From contig JAZNAG010000087.1 in the NCBI GenBank assembly GCA_045586405.1, forward strand, positions 1-64,000: a stretch of 64,000 nt of DNA, given 5' to 3'. The stretch comes from SIG607 sp045586405. GTDB lineage: Bacteria > Bacillota > Clostridia > Oscillospirales > Acutalibacteraceae. The notes under the pieces were generated by a model that had not been told where the DNA came from, ran no database searches, and saw nothing but the letters and a program-made list of their open reading frames with translations. Made by a program: the position numbers and the translations under genes. Positions 9,136 through 18,195 of the stretch are shown in pieces. The first letter of the stretch is position 1. Every line of letters starts with the position of its first letter.

Positions 9136-11112
9136 TTATCCGAATATCGCTCTCATATAATCAGTATCGGTTGCAAGCGTACAGTATCTTATTTTATTTC
9201 GCACAACTGCCTTTATTTCTTCAACATAGCCTTCGGGAATAACTGTGTTTTCGTCTTTAGGCACAAATTTATTGCTTGAGGCAAAATAAGTTCCAAGATC
9301 TGTTTTCCAGTCGTAGTTTGTGTTGAAAACAAGCGCAGGTGCATCAGAAAAGACATCTCTTCCAACCATAAGTCTTGAGTCAAACTCTGTTCCGAAAAGG
9401 TTTGAAAGTGTTGGCAATATATCAAGACTGAATGTGGGCTCATTTACGATTATAGGCTCACTTTTTTCAAGACAGCCACTCCAGATAATAAGCGCCGAAT
9501 GGTCTCTCTTAAAGTAATCGTCAACATTCATTTTATAAAGCTCTGAAAGGTTGGGCATATTACCGAGAGTTCCGCCGTCATCAAGGCCATACGGAAAATG
9601 GTCGGTAGCAATACATATTACGGTATCGTCAGCTATCCCTTTATTTTCAAGCTCTGTCACAAGGTAAGTAAGAGCATCTTCAAGTTCAAGATTAGCGGCG
9701 AGATATCCTTTAACATCATCAGAATAAGGCAAATCCTTAACCCTATCCCAATGCTTTTTAGCCATAGCATTTGCCTCAGTTGAATATCCGCTGTGACCGC
9801 TTACCGACATATAGTAAACGTTAAAAGGCTGTTTATCTATGTAAGTCGGCAAAGTGCCGCTTATCATCTTATAGTCGCTCTGCGGCCAGTCGTTTTCAAC
9901 ATACTGTTCCATACCGTTGCCATAACCCATAAAACCGTCTGAATATCCAAGATTTATATGAGTTTTATGGCGGTCATAATAGGTATAGCTGTTATTATGA
10001 AACGCTTTTCCATAATAAGAAAGGCGATTAAGCTGACTGCCCATAGTATAGTAATTCAAGTACTTTGCGGTCTTTTTAAAAGACATACCGCCCGAAGTAG
10101 GTATCATACCGAAAATATTCTGGTATTCTCCGCCCGTAGTTCCGGCACTGGCAGGCTGATAAAACTCCTTGAAATTTATACCTTTTGTAGCAAGGCGATA
10201 CAAGGTAGGAGTTAAGGTACTGTCAATAACTTCAGCGGTAAAGGCCTCTGCCGTTATCATTATAAGATTTTTACCCTTAAACAGACCTGTGTACTCATTT
10301 TGGTGCGAAGGAGTAAGACCTGACACATAAGTGTTAAGTTCTTTAACCTTTTTAGATGCATTTACACTTAGAGCCTCAAAATCAATATCTATACTGTTAT
10401 AGCCATATTCAACAGGAATCTCAGTGGGTGCGTCGGTAGGCTGTTTTGTATTTTCAAAATCAGCACTGCCGAGGCTGATTTTATTTTGAAGGTCAAGGCG
10501 GAGTCCCGTAATAAGACCGAAGGACGCCACCGCAGACTGAAAATTATACTGCAAACGGTAAATAGGCGCATACACACTACTGGTAACCACTAATATAATT
10601 GCCAAAACGAAAGCAATACCGCTGAAAAACACGGTATTTAACCTGAACCACGCTCTTGACTGCACGGACGGTATATATTTCTTGCTGAAAACGAAATACA
10701 AAACTACGGGAACAGCAAAAAGAAGAATAACGAAAATTCCGCCCTGAACAAAAATCAGATACATGAGTTCTTTAAAGTAGGTTGTCAGCGCATCTGATGC
10801 GCCACCTGTCATTGTATCAATATCATAAAACTGCTTAAATTGCTTATAAATCAAATATTGAACAACATAAGCAAGGCAGGTAAGACAAAGTAAAGTACCG
10901 GTTATGATTTTATTTATTTTTTTGTTTTCAAAAATCGATGATAAAAGATAACCTATGCAGGAATATGAAACACCAAATAACACTGCAATAAGTGTTGAAA
11001 GACTGAAAAAATTTTCTACCGTAAATATTTTAAAAACTATTTCAAAATATACCAGTACAACAGGAAAAAGAAATATTGAAGGAAAATATTTCTGTTTTGT
11101 CGCCCTTTTCAA
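9136..11112 (-). CDS. LTA synthase family membrane sulfatase/phosphoglycerol transferase
   Basis: 658 residues. Five hydrophobic segments fill the first ~215 residues, followed by an extracellular alkaline-phosphatase-like domain. Visible family landmarks are NLIMITAEAF (metal-binding Glu), SAGTTGGEY with the presumed catalytic threonine, YMSVSGHSGY and ATDHFPYG (metal-binding Asp-His). It probably transfers glycerol-phosphate from phosphatidylglycerol to a membrane anchor or cell-wall glycan. The frame opens at 11184, but a promoter lies at 11156-11184; the TTG at 11112 with GGGGAAGGG 8 bases upstream is the likely start. It forms a single-gene unit. Whether it makes true lipoteichoic acid is not known. 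Confidence 0.85.
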   Translation of the reverse strand: MKRATKQKYFPSIFLFPVVLVYFEIVFKIFTVENFFSLSTLIAVLFGVSYSCIGYLLSSIFENKKINKIITGTLLCLTCLAYVVQYLIYKQFKQFYDIDTMTGGASDALTTYFKELMYLIFVQGGIFVILLFAVPVVLYFVFSKKYIPSVQSRAWFRLNTVFFSGIAFVLAIILVVTSSVYAPIYRLQYNFQSAVASFGLITGLRLDLQNKISLGSADFENTKQPTDAPTEIPVEYGYNSIDIDFEALSVNASKKVKELNTYVSGLTPSHQNEYTGLFKGKNLIMITAEAFTAEVIDSTLTPTLYRLATKGINFKEFYQPASAGTTGGEYQNIFGMIPTSGGMSFKKTAKYLNYYTMGSQLNRLSYYGKAFHNNSYTYYDRHKTHINLGYSDGFMGYGNGMEQYVENDWPQSDYKMISGTLPTYIDKQPFNVYYMSVSGHSGYSTEANAMAKKHWDRVKDLPYSDDVKGYLAANLELEDALTYLVTELENKGIADDTVICIATDHFPYGLDDGGTLGNMPNLSELYKMNVDDYFKRDHSALIIWSGCLEKSEPIIVNEPTFSLDILPTLSNLFGTEFDSRLMVGRDVFSDAPALVFNTNYDWKTDLGTYFASSNKFVPKDENTVIPEGYVEEIKAVVRNKIRYCTLATDTDYMRAIFG

Positions 11113-11155
11113 AAATAACACCCTTCCCCAGTTAACGAAATTAACATATGACTTT

Positions 11156-11184
11156 ATTATAAAATATGTAACACACAAAATCAA
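11156..11184 (-). promoter_or_regulatory. Sigma-A promoter of the LtaS-like gene
   Basis: TTGATT (11179-11184), 17 bases, TATAAT (11156-11161) on the minus strand, about 45 bases before the TTG start. Confidence 0.75.
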
Positions 11185-11190
11185 GCAAAT

Positions 11191-11226
11191 AAAAAATGGG
11201 TGGTTAAAATTAACCGCCCATTATTT
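11191..11226 (-). terminator. Terminator of the zinc-ribbon gene
   Basis: ATGGGCGGTTAA / TTAACCACCCAT stem (one mismatch) followed by TTTTTT on the minus strand. Confidence 0.8.
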
Positions 11227-11231
11227 TTTGC

Positions 11232-11690
11232 TTAACGAAGAAAGTCAAAACTCCTGATAATAGCAGGTTCTATAGCTTTACCTGAGCAAATCCGGAAGAA
11301 GCAGATAAGCTTAATAACAACAAGTATAACAGTAAAAATGCCGTAGGCAACAGGAACTATAACTGTCCAACAAAGCAGAGCAGCACATAAAGCCGAAAGA
11401 ATTTCAACAACAGTAAATTTAAGTGCCTGTCTCACGTGGAAAGCAACATACGGTGAAGTGCCGCTGGCAAGAAGAGCAATAATTATACCGATAGGGCCTA
11501 AAAGATAAACAAGCATTGCAATAACCTTGTTATCGGAAATGTCCTTTGCATCAAACTCTGCAGTATGATCATAAGGATCAATGAAAGGCACAACAGGAGT
11601 AGCCTGAACAGGAGCAAACTGAACACCGCAACCTGTGCAAAACGTTGCTTCGTCAGCTACGTGGGTATTACAATTAGGACAAATTTTCAT
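11232..11690 (-). CDS. Zinc-ribbon membrane protein (DUF4870-like)
   Basis: 152 residues. The N-terminus is a minimal zinc ribbon, CPNC at residues 4-7 and CTGC at 18-21, followed by a Pro/Val-rich linker and then three to four hydrophobic segments from about residue 50, including FHVRQALKF, a pattern typical of DUF4870-like small membrane proteins. Function unknown; the ribbon should be cytoplasmic. ATG with AAGGGG ahead and its own promoter and terminator, so it is monocistronic. Confidence 0.75.
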   Translation of the reverse strand: MKICPNCNTHVADEATFCTGCGVQFAPVQATPVVPFIDPYDHTAEFDAKDISDNKVIAMLVYLLGPIGIIIALLASGTSPYVAFHVRQALKFTVVEILSALCAALLCWTVIVPVAYGIFTVILVVIKLICFFRICSGKAIEPAIIRSFDFLR

Positions 11691-11720
11691 AAGAATTCCC
11701 CTTTTAGTTTTTGTATAATA

Positions 11721-11749
11721 ATTATATCAAATACCATTTTTTAAGTCAA
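11721..11749 (-). promoter_or_regulatory. Sigma-A promoter of the zinc-ribbon gene
   Basis: TTGACT (11744-11749), 17 bases, TATAAT (11721-11726) on the minus strand. Confidence 0.75.
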
Positions 11750-11753
11750 CAAA

Positions 11754-12320
11754 TCATTGTCGGAAAACGTTACATTTTACAGTTTTGTAACATTTGAATT
11801 CTTTTAACAACCCCGTATAAATCACATTATCCGAAATAACGGTAAAATCTGTTGGATGTATTATGCCGGGGAGCTTATCGCAACCGTCAATGCCGTTGTT
11901 TACCAATATGTACTTTATGAATTCAGAACAGTAAAAACTGTTTTCATACTCTTTGTGAATGTTAAAAAAAGCGTAAAAAAGACTTTTATAATTATATTTG
12001 TACTTTGCTGTATTTTCTTCTATTTCGTTTATCATAGCGGCAATATTTTGATAGGTTTTTTCGTCTACTTCAACACCTAAAATTTTAGCCGTTGTTTTAT
12101 AAAATCGTTTGAAGGTGCCCCATCTTACAGACTCTTTAACAAAACCTGCTCTTAGCGGATTATACGCACTAAGTCTACCGAAAGAATACATTGGCTCCAT
12201 AGAATCATTTATACTTAGAGACACGTGATTATATTCCCTTTTATAGAGAAATTTAAGTATCCGCGACAGTATAGTACCTGTTTGAGTCAACACTATATAT
12301 ACAGTTTTGTTTTCCGCCAT
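11754..12320 (-). CDS. Permuted NlpC/P60 (YiiX-like) papain-fold protein
   Basis: 188 residues, no signal peptide, so probably cytoplasmic or membrane-surface. VYIVLTQTGTILSR opens the protein, a conserved His lies in NHVSLSI (about residue 32) and a Cys in FYCSEF (about 131). His before Cys is the circularly permuted NlpC/P60 arrangement seen in YiiX/YebB-like proteins, which are thought to act on lipids or peptides. Substrate unknown. An ATG exists at 12335, but it would leave a leader of only ~9 bases without a ribosome site; the ATG at 12320 has a weak GGACGG ahead and is preferred with modest confidence. Confidence 0.65.
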   Translation of the reverse strand: MAENKTVYIVLTQTGTILSRILKFLYKREYNHVSLSINDSMEPMYSFGRLSAYNPLRAGFVKESVRWGTFKRFYKTTAKILGVEVDEKTYQNIAAMINEIEENTAKYKYNYKSLFYAFFNIHKEYENSFYCSEFIKYILVNNGIDGCDKLPGIIHPTDFTVISDNVIYTGLLKEFKCYKTVKCNVFRQ

Positions 12321-12350
12321 ATTTTTACCGTCCATAATTTTTATGAGTGC

Positions 12351-12379
12351 ATTATAACATTTTCAGCTTTTTTTTGCAA
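12351..12379 (-). promoter_or_regulatory. Sigma-A promoter of the YiiX-like gene
   Basis: TTGCAA (12374-12379), 17 bases, TATAAT (12351-12356) on the minus strand. Confidence 0.7.
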
Positions 12380-12510
12380 TATATTTGAACTTTTTGCCAC
12401 TTTTTAGCATTAAAGGTAAATTTATTGTTGTAATTTTAACAATGTTTGCCTCTCTATTTTATGCAAAAATATCAAATGTGCCAACATTTTTTAACTTCGT
12501 TAAATTTTTA

Positions 12511-12539
12511 TTGAACTTAGGAGAGAAATATCGTATAAT
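12511..12539 (+). promoter_or_regulatory. Sigma-A promoter of hppA
   Basis: TTGAAC (12511-12516), 17 bases, TATAAT (12534-12539), leaving a leader of about 40 bases before the hppA ATG. Confidence 0.75.
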
Positions 12540-12584
12540 AGTACCACTAAACTATTAGTATATTTATAGAGAGGAAGAAATATT

Positions 12585-14672
12585 ATGAACATTATATTAG
12601 CTGTATCCGCTGCTTTGGGTGCTGTTATCGCTTTGCTTTTTGCATTGTTTACAGCAATTAAGGTTGCTAAACAACCTGAAGGCAGCGATAAAATGAAGCA
12701 TATTTCCGCTTCCATTCGTGCAGGAGCTGACGCTTACCTTAAGAGACAGTACAAAATCGTAATAATTTTCTTTGCGATTATGTTTGTTATTCTTGGCATT
12801 ATGGCTATAGCAAAGCTTCTTACTCCTTTTGTTCCATTTGCTTTCCTTACCGGCGGTATCTTCTCTGCCCTTTCAGGCTTTATCGGTATGAAGATAGCTA
12901 CCCTTGCAAACTCAAGAACCGCTAATGCTTGTCAGGAAGGACTTAACCGTGGACTTAGAGTTGCTTTCTCTGCAGGTAGCGTTATGGGCTTTACTGTTGT
13001 AGGCCTCGGTCTTCTTGATATTTCTATTTGGTTTATAATCTTAAAATTTATATTCAAACTCAGCCCTGCTGATATCACCGGCGCTATGCTCACCTTTGGT
13101 ATGGGCGCTTCTTCCATGGCTCTTTTTGCAAGAGTTGGTGGCGGTATATTCACCAAAGCTGCAGACGTTGGTGCCGACCTTGTTGGTAAGGTTGAAGCAG
13201 GTATTCCTGAGGACGATCCCAGAAACCCCGCTGTTATTGCCGATAACGTTGGTGATAACGTTGGTGACGTTGCTGGTATGGGCGCTGACCTTTATGAATC
13301 TTATGTAGGTTCTATTATTTCAGCCTGCGCTCTTGGTGTAGCAGCATTTAACGGCTCTATAAAGGCTTTGGCTCTCCCCATCTTCATTTCTGCTCTTGGT
13401 ATTCTTTGCTCTATTTTGGGTACATTCCTCGTAAGCACCAAAGAAGGCGCAAATCAGAAACAGCTTCTCTCTGCCCTTTCAAGAGGCACTAATTTCTCAG
13501 CGATATTTATTGCTGTTTTCTCTCTGCCCCTTGTTTACTTTGTGCTTGGCAAAGACAACTGGACCATTTACTTCGCTATTCTTGCAGGTCTTATAGGCGG
13601 TGTGCTTATAGGTCAGGCAACCGAGTATTTTACTTCTGACAGCTATAAGCCAACCAAAAACCTTGCTGCCTCAAGTGAAACCGGTACCGCTACAATAATC
13701 ATCAGCGGTTTATCGGTTGGTATGCTTTCTACCCTTCTCCCCATTATTATCATTTCTGTATGTATCCTTGTTGCTTTCTTTGTTTCAGGCGGTGCACAGA
13801 GTGCTGCTATGGGACTTTACGGTATAGCTCTTGCCGCTGTTGGTATGCTTTCAACTTTAGGTATCACTCTCGCAACCGATGCTTACGGCCCTGTTGCCGA
13901 TAATGCAGGCGGTATTGCTCAGATGGCAGGTCTTGACGAAAGCGTTAGAGAAAGAACCGACGCACTTGATTCTCTCGGTAACACAACTGCTGCTACCGGT
14001 AAAGGCTTTGCTATCGGCTCTGCCGCACTTACCGCACTTGCTCTTATGTCTTCTTACATTGATAAGGTTAAGAGCATTGAAGGTGGCGCAGAAAAAATTG
14101 CTGATTTAAGCATAACCTCACCTTCTGTTCTTATCGGTTTATTTATCGGTGCTTGTCTCCCCTTCGTTTTTGCTGCTGTAACTATGACCTCTGTTGGTAA
14201 AGCCGCACAGAGCGTTGTTATTGAAGTAAGACGTCAGTTTAAAGAAATTTCCGGTCTTATGGACGGCAAAGCAGAGCCTGACTACGCTTCCTGCGTTGAC
14301 CTCTGCACAAAAGCAAGTCTTAAAGAAATGATACTCCCCACCCTTATTGCTGTGGTATCTCCTGTTGTTACCGGTCTTATTTTAGGTACTACAGGTGTTG
14401 TAGGTATGCTCGCAGGCGCTACCGTTACCGGCTTCCTTATGGCAATATTTATGTCTAACTCTGGCGGTGCTTGGGATAACGCTAAGAAGTATATTGAAAG
14501 CGGTGTTCACGGCGGTAAGAACAGCGAAAACCACAAGGCAGCTGTTGTTGGCGATACCGTAGGCGATCCCTTCAAAGATACTTCTGGTCCTTCAATTAAC
14601 ATTCTCATTAAGCTTCTCTCTATGGTTTCCATAGTATTTGCAGGACTTGTAATCAGCTATTCAATTCTGTAA
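12585..14672 (+). CDS. hppA: Membrane-bound ion-translocating pyrophosphatase, K+-dependent type
   Basis: Hydrolyses pyrophosphate and pumps H+ or Na+ across the cytoplasmic membrane. 695 residues with about 16 helices. The substrate loop DVGADLVGKVEAG and the Asp-rich IADNVGDNVGDVAGMGADL (about residues 200-240) are intact, as is GDTVGDPFKDTSGPSIN near the end. GNTTAATGKG near residue 465 has Ala rather than Lys after GNTTA, the mark of K+-dependent enzymes. H+ versus Na+ specificity cannot be settled by eye. Ribosome site GAGAGGAAG; own promoter and terminator. Confidence 0.95.
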   Translation: MNIILAVSAALGAVIALLFALFTAIKVAKQPEGSDKMKHISASIRAGADAYLKRQYKIVIIFFAIMFVILGIMAIAKLLTPFVPFAFLTGGIFSALSGFIGMKIATLANSRTANACQEGLNRGLRVAFSAGSVMGFTVVGLGLLDISIWFIILKFIFKLSPADITGAMLTFGMGASSMALFARVGGGIFTKAADVGADLVGKVEAGIPEDDPRNPAVIADNVGDNVGDVAGMGADLYESYVGSIISACALGVAAFNGSIKALALPIFISALGILCSILGTFLVSTKEGANQKQLLSALSRGTNFSAIFIAVFSLPLVYFVLGKDNWTIYFAILAGLIGGVLIGQATEYFTSDSYKPTKNLAASSETGTATIIISGLSVGMLSTLLPIIIISVCILVAFFVSGGAQSAAMGLYGIALAAVGMLSTLGITLATDAYGPVADNAGGIAQMAGLDESVRERTDALDSLGNTTAATGKGFAIGSAALTALALMSSYIDKVKSIEGGAEKIADLSITSPSVLIGLFIGACLPFVFAAVTMTSVGKAAQSVVIEVRRQFKEISGLMDGKAEPDYASCVDLCTKASLKEMILPTLIAVVSPVVTGLILGTTGVVGMLAGATVTGFLMAIFMSNSGGAWDNAKKYIESGVHGGKNSENHKAAVVGDTVGDPFKDTSGPSINILIKLLSMVSIVFAGLVISYSIL

Positions 14673-14682
14673 TAACATCTTT

Positions 14683-14715
14683 AAAAGCTCTCTGATTTCT
14701 TCAGAGAGCTTTTTT
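14683..14715 (+). terminator. Terminator of hppA
   Basis: AAAAGCTCTCTGA / TCAGAGAGCTTTTTT with a 5-base loop, 11 bases after the stop. Confidence 0.9.
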
Positions 14716-14747
14716 ACCGCATATAAAAGAAAACACTTAACAGTAAA

Positions 14748-14784
14748 TAAAAAACTCCCGAAGAAGATTCTTCGGGAGTTTTTG
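14748..14784 (-). terminator. Terminator of the class A PBP gene
   Basis: AACTCCCGAAGAA / TTCTTCGGGAGTT stem with T-runs on both strands; it lies between convergent hppA and the PBP gene. Confidence 0.9.
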
Positions 14785-14785
14785 G

Positions 14786-17122
14786 TTATTGTGTTGTGTT
14801 TGTTGAATTGCTTTCGTCAGTTGTTGTATTTTGGGAAGATGCAGATGAACTTGAAGAAGAATCTGAAGAGCTTGAAGAATCTTCTGACGAGCTTGAAGAT
14901 GCCTCGCTTTCAACCGTAAGCATTCCTGTTACATTACCCTTTACAACACCACTTGTACCCGAGCGAGTAGCATTCGAGCCGCTTATGGGAGCAAGTAACT
15001 TTCCGCCGTGATGAGAACAGGTAGGAAGATAACTGTTTTTATAGTAACCTATTTCTTTAAAGGTACAGTTTTCAGTAGCAAGTAATCCTGTTTCAGCACA
15101 GTAATAGCGCTGACTTACATATTTGCTTTCGGTAAAGCTTTTTGCTTTAAGACCTGAATGTATCGGCCTCATAACCGCGCCCCACATTTTCATAGCAATA
15201 GAGGCTGAATTTATAGTACGGTTATCGTCATATCCCGTCCAGCAAGAAGCAACGTAATAAGGTGTACCGCCTACAAACCAAAGGTCTTTAGTGTCGTTAG
15301 AGGTACCTGTTTTTGCATATATGCGCATATTGCTGACATAACTGCCGGCGCCAAGACCGGTACCGTTTTCACCGTATACAACGTTCTGAAGCAGATGATT
15401 CATAACACAAGCGGTTTCTTCACTCATAGCCTGAATACCCGTGTCATTATATCTTAAAATCTCGTTGCCGTGCATATCGGTAACATAATAGTAGGTTGTA
15501 GGTTCGTGATATCTGCCTAAATTACCAAAAGTAGCAAAAGCAGCAGCAGATTCAGTTGTGGTAAGGCCGGTATCGGTACCGCCCATACCAAGAGCCGAAA
15601 GATTTATATCCGACTGTTTAAGTGTAGTAATGCCTAAATTATCGGTAAGGAATTTATAAGAATTTTCAGGTTGCATCTTATTTACAAGATATACAGGGAT
15701 AGTATTTACCGATCTTTCAAGAGCGTAATGCACCGTAATATTACCCCAATAAGCACCATACCAGTTTGTCGGCTTCCAGCTTCCGTATTTGGTTAACTTA
15801 TCGTCTACAACCGACGAATAGGTAATTATATCTTTTTCAATAGCAGGAGCATAAGCGGCAATGGGTTTCATAGTAGAGCCGGGCTGACGTACCGCCATTG
15901 TTGCTCTGTTAAAGCCTCGGTTTTCAGTTTTTTCACCAATACCTCCCGCCATACCTACAATATGACCCGAATAGTCCATTACTGTAATAGCACCCTGCAT
16001 AGATACGCCCTTTGATACAAGACCATAAGCTTTGGAGTTTGAAAATACCTTATCAACGTTTTCCTGAATATCGGGGTCCATAGTAGAATAAATCTGATAA
16101 CCGCCGTTATAGAACATAGTCGAAGCATCTTCAGCACTGATATTATAAAGATTTTTAAGGTCATTAACAACCTCGTCAATAAGAGCATCAACAAAGTAGG
16201 TGTTAACCGAAACCTGTTTAATATTTGCAGGATCAGCAACAATCTTCATTTCTTCGTTTCTGGCAGCTGCGTACTCTTCTTTGCTTATAAGATTCTGTTC
16301 GTACATAAGCTTTAAAACAAGATTTCTTCTCTCAAGATTTTCCAACATCTTGGTATCAGGTCTGTACTTTTCGGGATGTTTTGTAATAGCCGCAAGTGAA
16401 GCACATTCGGCCAAGGTGAGTTCATCTAAAGATTTATTGTAATAATAGTTTGCAGCAACCTCAACACCTGAAATGTTATTTGACATAGCAACAACATTAA
16501 GATAGCACTCAAGTATAGTTTCCTTAGAATAGGTCATCTCCAGGTATCTTGCTCGCATAATCTCTCTGATTTTACGCTGAGGAGATTGCGCATTATCTCC
16601 TGTAAGGTTTTTAACAAGCTGCTGTGTTATAGTGGATCCGCCTTGATTTGACGAATAAAAGTGTAAAAAGTAGTTAGCAAAAGCACTGAAGGTTCTGCGC
16701 CAGTCAATACCGCCGTGGTCCAAAAATCTTTTATCCTCTACAGCAACGAAGGCATTTTTTAAATTTTGGGGAATATCTTCATAAGCAACCCAGATTCTGT
16801 TAACGTTACCGTGCAGTCTTTGGTACTCAACCCAGTTATCATTACCCTCTTGAACATAAACCGTAGTAGTACAATTAAGTTTAAGGTCTTCAAGGTTAAT
16901 ACCGAAATCGCCTTCAATAAAATTGAAAACGTAAACAAGGAAGCCGCCTATTGCGATACAGGTGAGCATTATACATATCATAAAAGAAGCAAGAACAGCA
17001 CGAAAAACCTTTTGTTTAGATTTTTTCGTGCGTCTTTTTTTCTTTTTATTGCTCTGTTGTGAAGACGCTTGTCTGCGATAAGAATTAAGATCAAAAACGT
17101 CATTCTTTTTATTATCACTCAT
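14786..17122 (-). CDS. Class A penicillin-binding protein (PBP1a type)
   Basis: Bifunctional peptidoglycan glycosyltransferase/transpeptidase, 778 residues. A Lys/Arg-rich cytoplasmic head (residues ~1-40) and one membrane helix precede the GT51 domain (EDKRFLDHGGID, QGGSTITQQLVKNL near 155). The transpeptidase has GSTMK with the active serine near 412, SVN in RSVNTIP, and KTGTS near 602. The last ~40 residues are a Ser/Glu/Thr-rich, low-complexity tail. ATG with AAGGAGG ahead. It is divergent from the BofC-like gene, sharing an intergenic region with a 12-base inverted repeat. Confidence 0.93.
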   Translation of the reverse strand: MSDNKKNDVFDLNSYRRQASSQQSNKKKKRRTKKSKQKVFRAVLASFMICIMLTCIAIGGFLVYVFNFIEGDFGINLEDLKLNCTTTVYVQEGNDNWVEYQRLHGNVNRIWVAYEDIPQNLKNAFVAVEDKRFLDHGGIDWRRTFSAFANYFLHFYSSNQGGSTITQQLVKNLTGDNAQSPQRKIREIMRARYLEMTYSKETILECYLNVVAMSNNISGVEVAANYYYNKSLDELTLAECASLAAITKHPEKYRPDTKMLENLERRNLVLKLMYEQNLISKEEYAAARNEEMKIVADPANIKQVSVNTYFVDALIDEVVNDLKNLYNISAEDASTMFYNGGYQIYSTMDPDIQENVDKVFSNSKAYGLVSKGVSMQGAITVMDYSGHIVGMAGGIGEKTENRGFNRATMAVRQPGSTMKPIAAYAPAIEKDIITYSSVVDDKLTKYGSWKPTNWYGAYWGNITVHYALERSVNTIPVYLVNKMQPENSYKFLTDNLGITTLKQSDINLSALGMGGTDTGLTTTESAAAFATFGNLGRYHEPTTYYYVTDMHGNEILRYNDTGIQAMSEETACVMNHLLQNVVYGENGTGLGAGSYVSNMRIYAKTGTSNDTKDLWFVGGTPYYVASCWTGYDDNRTINSASIAMKMWGAVMRPIHSGLKAKSFTESKYVSQRYYCAETGLLATENCTFKEIGYYKNSYLPTCSHHGGKLLAPISGSNATRSGTSGVVKGNVTGMLTVESEASSSSSEDSSSSSDSSSSSSASSQNTTTDESNSTNTTQ

Positions 17123-17205
17123 TAAGATAGTTACCTCCTTAATTCATAATACAACATATAACTTACTGGTATTCACACACGTCTTAAAAAATGGCACACT
17201 TACCA

Positions 17206-17280
17206 TTTTTACCTATTATACCATAAATTTCTTAAAAAAACATTACAATTTTTTAACATTTAAGAATAAATAGGTAAAAA
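17206..17280. repeat. Inverted repeat in the PBP / BofC-like divergent promoter region
   Basis: TTTTTACCTATT at 17206-17217 and its exact reverse complement AATAGGTAAAAA at 17269-17280, 51 bases apart. The left arm overlaps a TATAAT (17215-17220, minus strand) that probably serves the PBP gene; the right arm lies about 30 bases before the ATG of the BofC-like gene. A weaker hairpin, AAAATGG / CCATTTT at 17187-17209, adjoins the left arm. Confidence 0.5.
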
Positions 17281-17309
17281 TATGCAGAAAATACATTTTG
17301 GTGATAAAA

Positions 17310-17603
17310 ATGAAGAGAAAACTTATTATATTAGCCTTTGCCATTTCACTGACACTTACAGTTATTATTGCCTCTCTTTTAATTGTTAATGCTGTAGGCA
17401 AAAATAATAATCAATTGGTACTAATAGCAAAAGACGGTTATGTGAAACTAATGCGCGGTAAAGATACTGTCACGGTATACGATAATATAATACTTGATGT
17501 TCTGCCCCCTGCCGATGTAAATGCTTTAAAAGACGGCATAATTATTGAAAGCGAAGAACAGCTTTATTCAATTATTGAAGATTATGACGGCACAAACACT
17601 TGA
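17310..17603 (+). CDS. Small membrane-anchored protein with BofC C-terminal-like domain
   Basis: 97 residues: an N-terminal hydrophobic helix (about 5-27) that may be a signal anchor, then a ~60-residue domain. The pattern DGYVKLMRG...VYDN...LP..D...LKDGIIIESEEQLYSIIEDYDG matches my recollection of the BofC C-terminal domain (bypass of forespore C, which in Bacillus restrains SpoIVB signalling). This identification is by eye only. The frame opens at TTG 17298, but GGTGAT 5 bases before the ATG at 17310 favours the later start. The stop codon overlaps the -35 of the next gene's promoter. Confidence 0.55.
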   Translation: MKRKLIILAFAISLTLTVIIASLLIVNAVGKNNNQLVLIAKDGYVKLMRGKDTVTVYDNIILDVLPPADVNALKDGIIIESEEQLYSIIEDYDGTNT

Positions 17604-17628
17604 AAAAGCTAAACCTTTGAGGTATAAT
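17600..17628 (+). promoter_or_regulatory. Sigma-A promoter of the DUF4364-like gene
   Basis: TTGAAA (17600-17605), 17 bases, TATAAT (17623-17628). The -35 overlaps the stop codon of the upstream gene. Confidence 0.75.
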
Positions 17629-17652
17629 ACAAAGGTAAGGGAAGTGATAATT

Positions 17653-18195
17653 TTGGAAAACAACGCTTTGTCTGCAGGTGTAGGTAGTCTTATAAGCACC
17701 GCCGAAATCAAGGTTTTAATATGCTATGTAATAAGCGGCGTTAAAGCACCTGTGCCTGGCAAACAACTTGCCAATATGTTTAATATAGAAGGAATAGCCA
17801 ATTATTTTGAAGTAATTGATGCTCTTGAAGCCCTTACTAAATCAGAAAATTTAATCTACAACGATGCAGACGATACCTACACAGTAACTAATAAAGGTGC
17901 CGCTGCTTCAGATACCCTTAAAACCATACTTCCCTATACAATTAAGGAAAAAGCCTTTGCACTTACCGCTAAAATGATTGCAAGACTTAAAAACGCAAAG
18001 GAAACCAGAATAGAAACTGTAAAAGAAAACGGCATAATGTACCTTATATGCTCTGCTGTAGAAAACGGCATTGACCTTATGAGTGTCAAAATTATGGTAA
18101 CCGACGAAACTCAGGCCGCTGCTATAAAAGAACGTTTTCTTGACGATCCTTCAAAAGTTTATACAGGTCTTATAGACCTACTTACATTAAAATAA
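17653..18195 (+). CDS. DUF4364-like winged-helix protein
   Basis: 180 residues. ISTAEIKVLICYVIS at the N-terminus, then a small winged-helix-like segment (KQLANMFNIEGIANYFEVIDALEAL in the sequence, broken by a predicted turn) and a beta-rich tail, the layout of the DUF4364 family of clostridial putative regulators. Function unknown. The frame extends back to 17545, overlapping the previous gene, but a good promoter lies within that extension. TTG at 17653, preceded by GGGAAGTGAT, is therefore chosen. Confidence 0.7.
   Translation: MENNALSAGVGSLISTAEIKVLICYVISGVKAPVPGKQLANMFNIEGIANYFEVIDALEALTKSENLIYNDADDTYTVTNKGAAASDTLKTILPYTIKEKAFALTAKMIARLKNAKETRIETVKENGIMYLICSAVENGIDLMSVKIMVTDETQAAAIKERFLDDPSKVYTGLIDLLTLK

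Noticed and set aside
14790..14915. Repetitive GAAGAA/CTTGAAGA-like run at the end of the PBP gene as a possible tandem repeat element
   Set aside because: It is in frame and encodes the Ser/Glu-rich low-complexity tail; such tails are common on class A PBPs.
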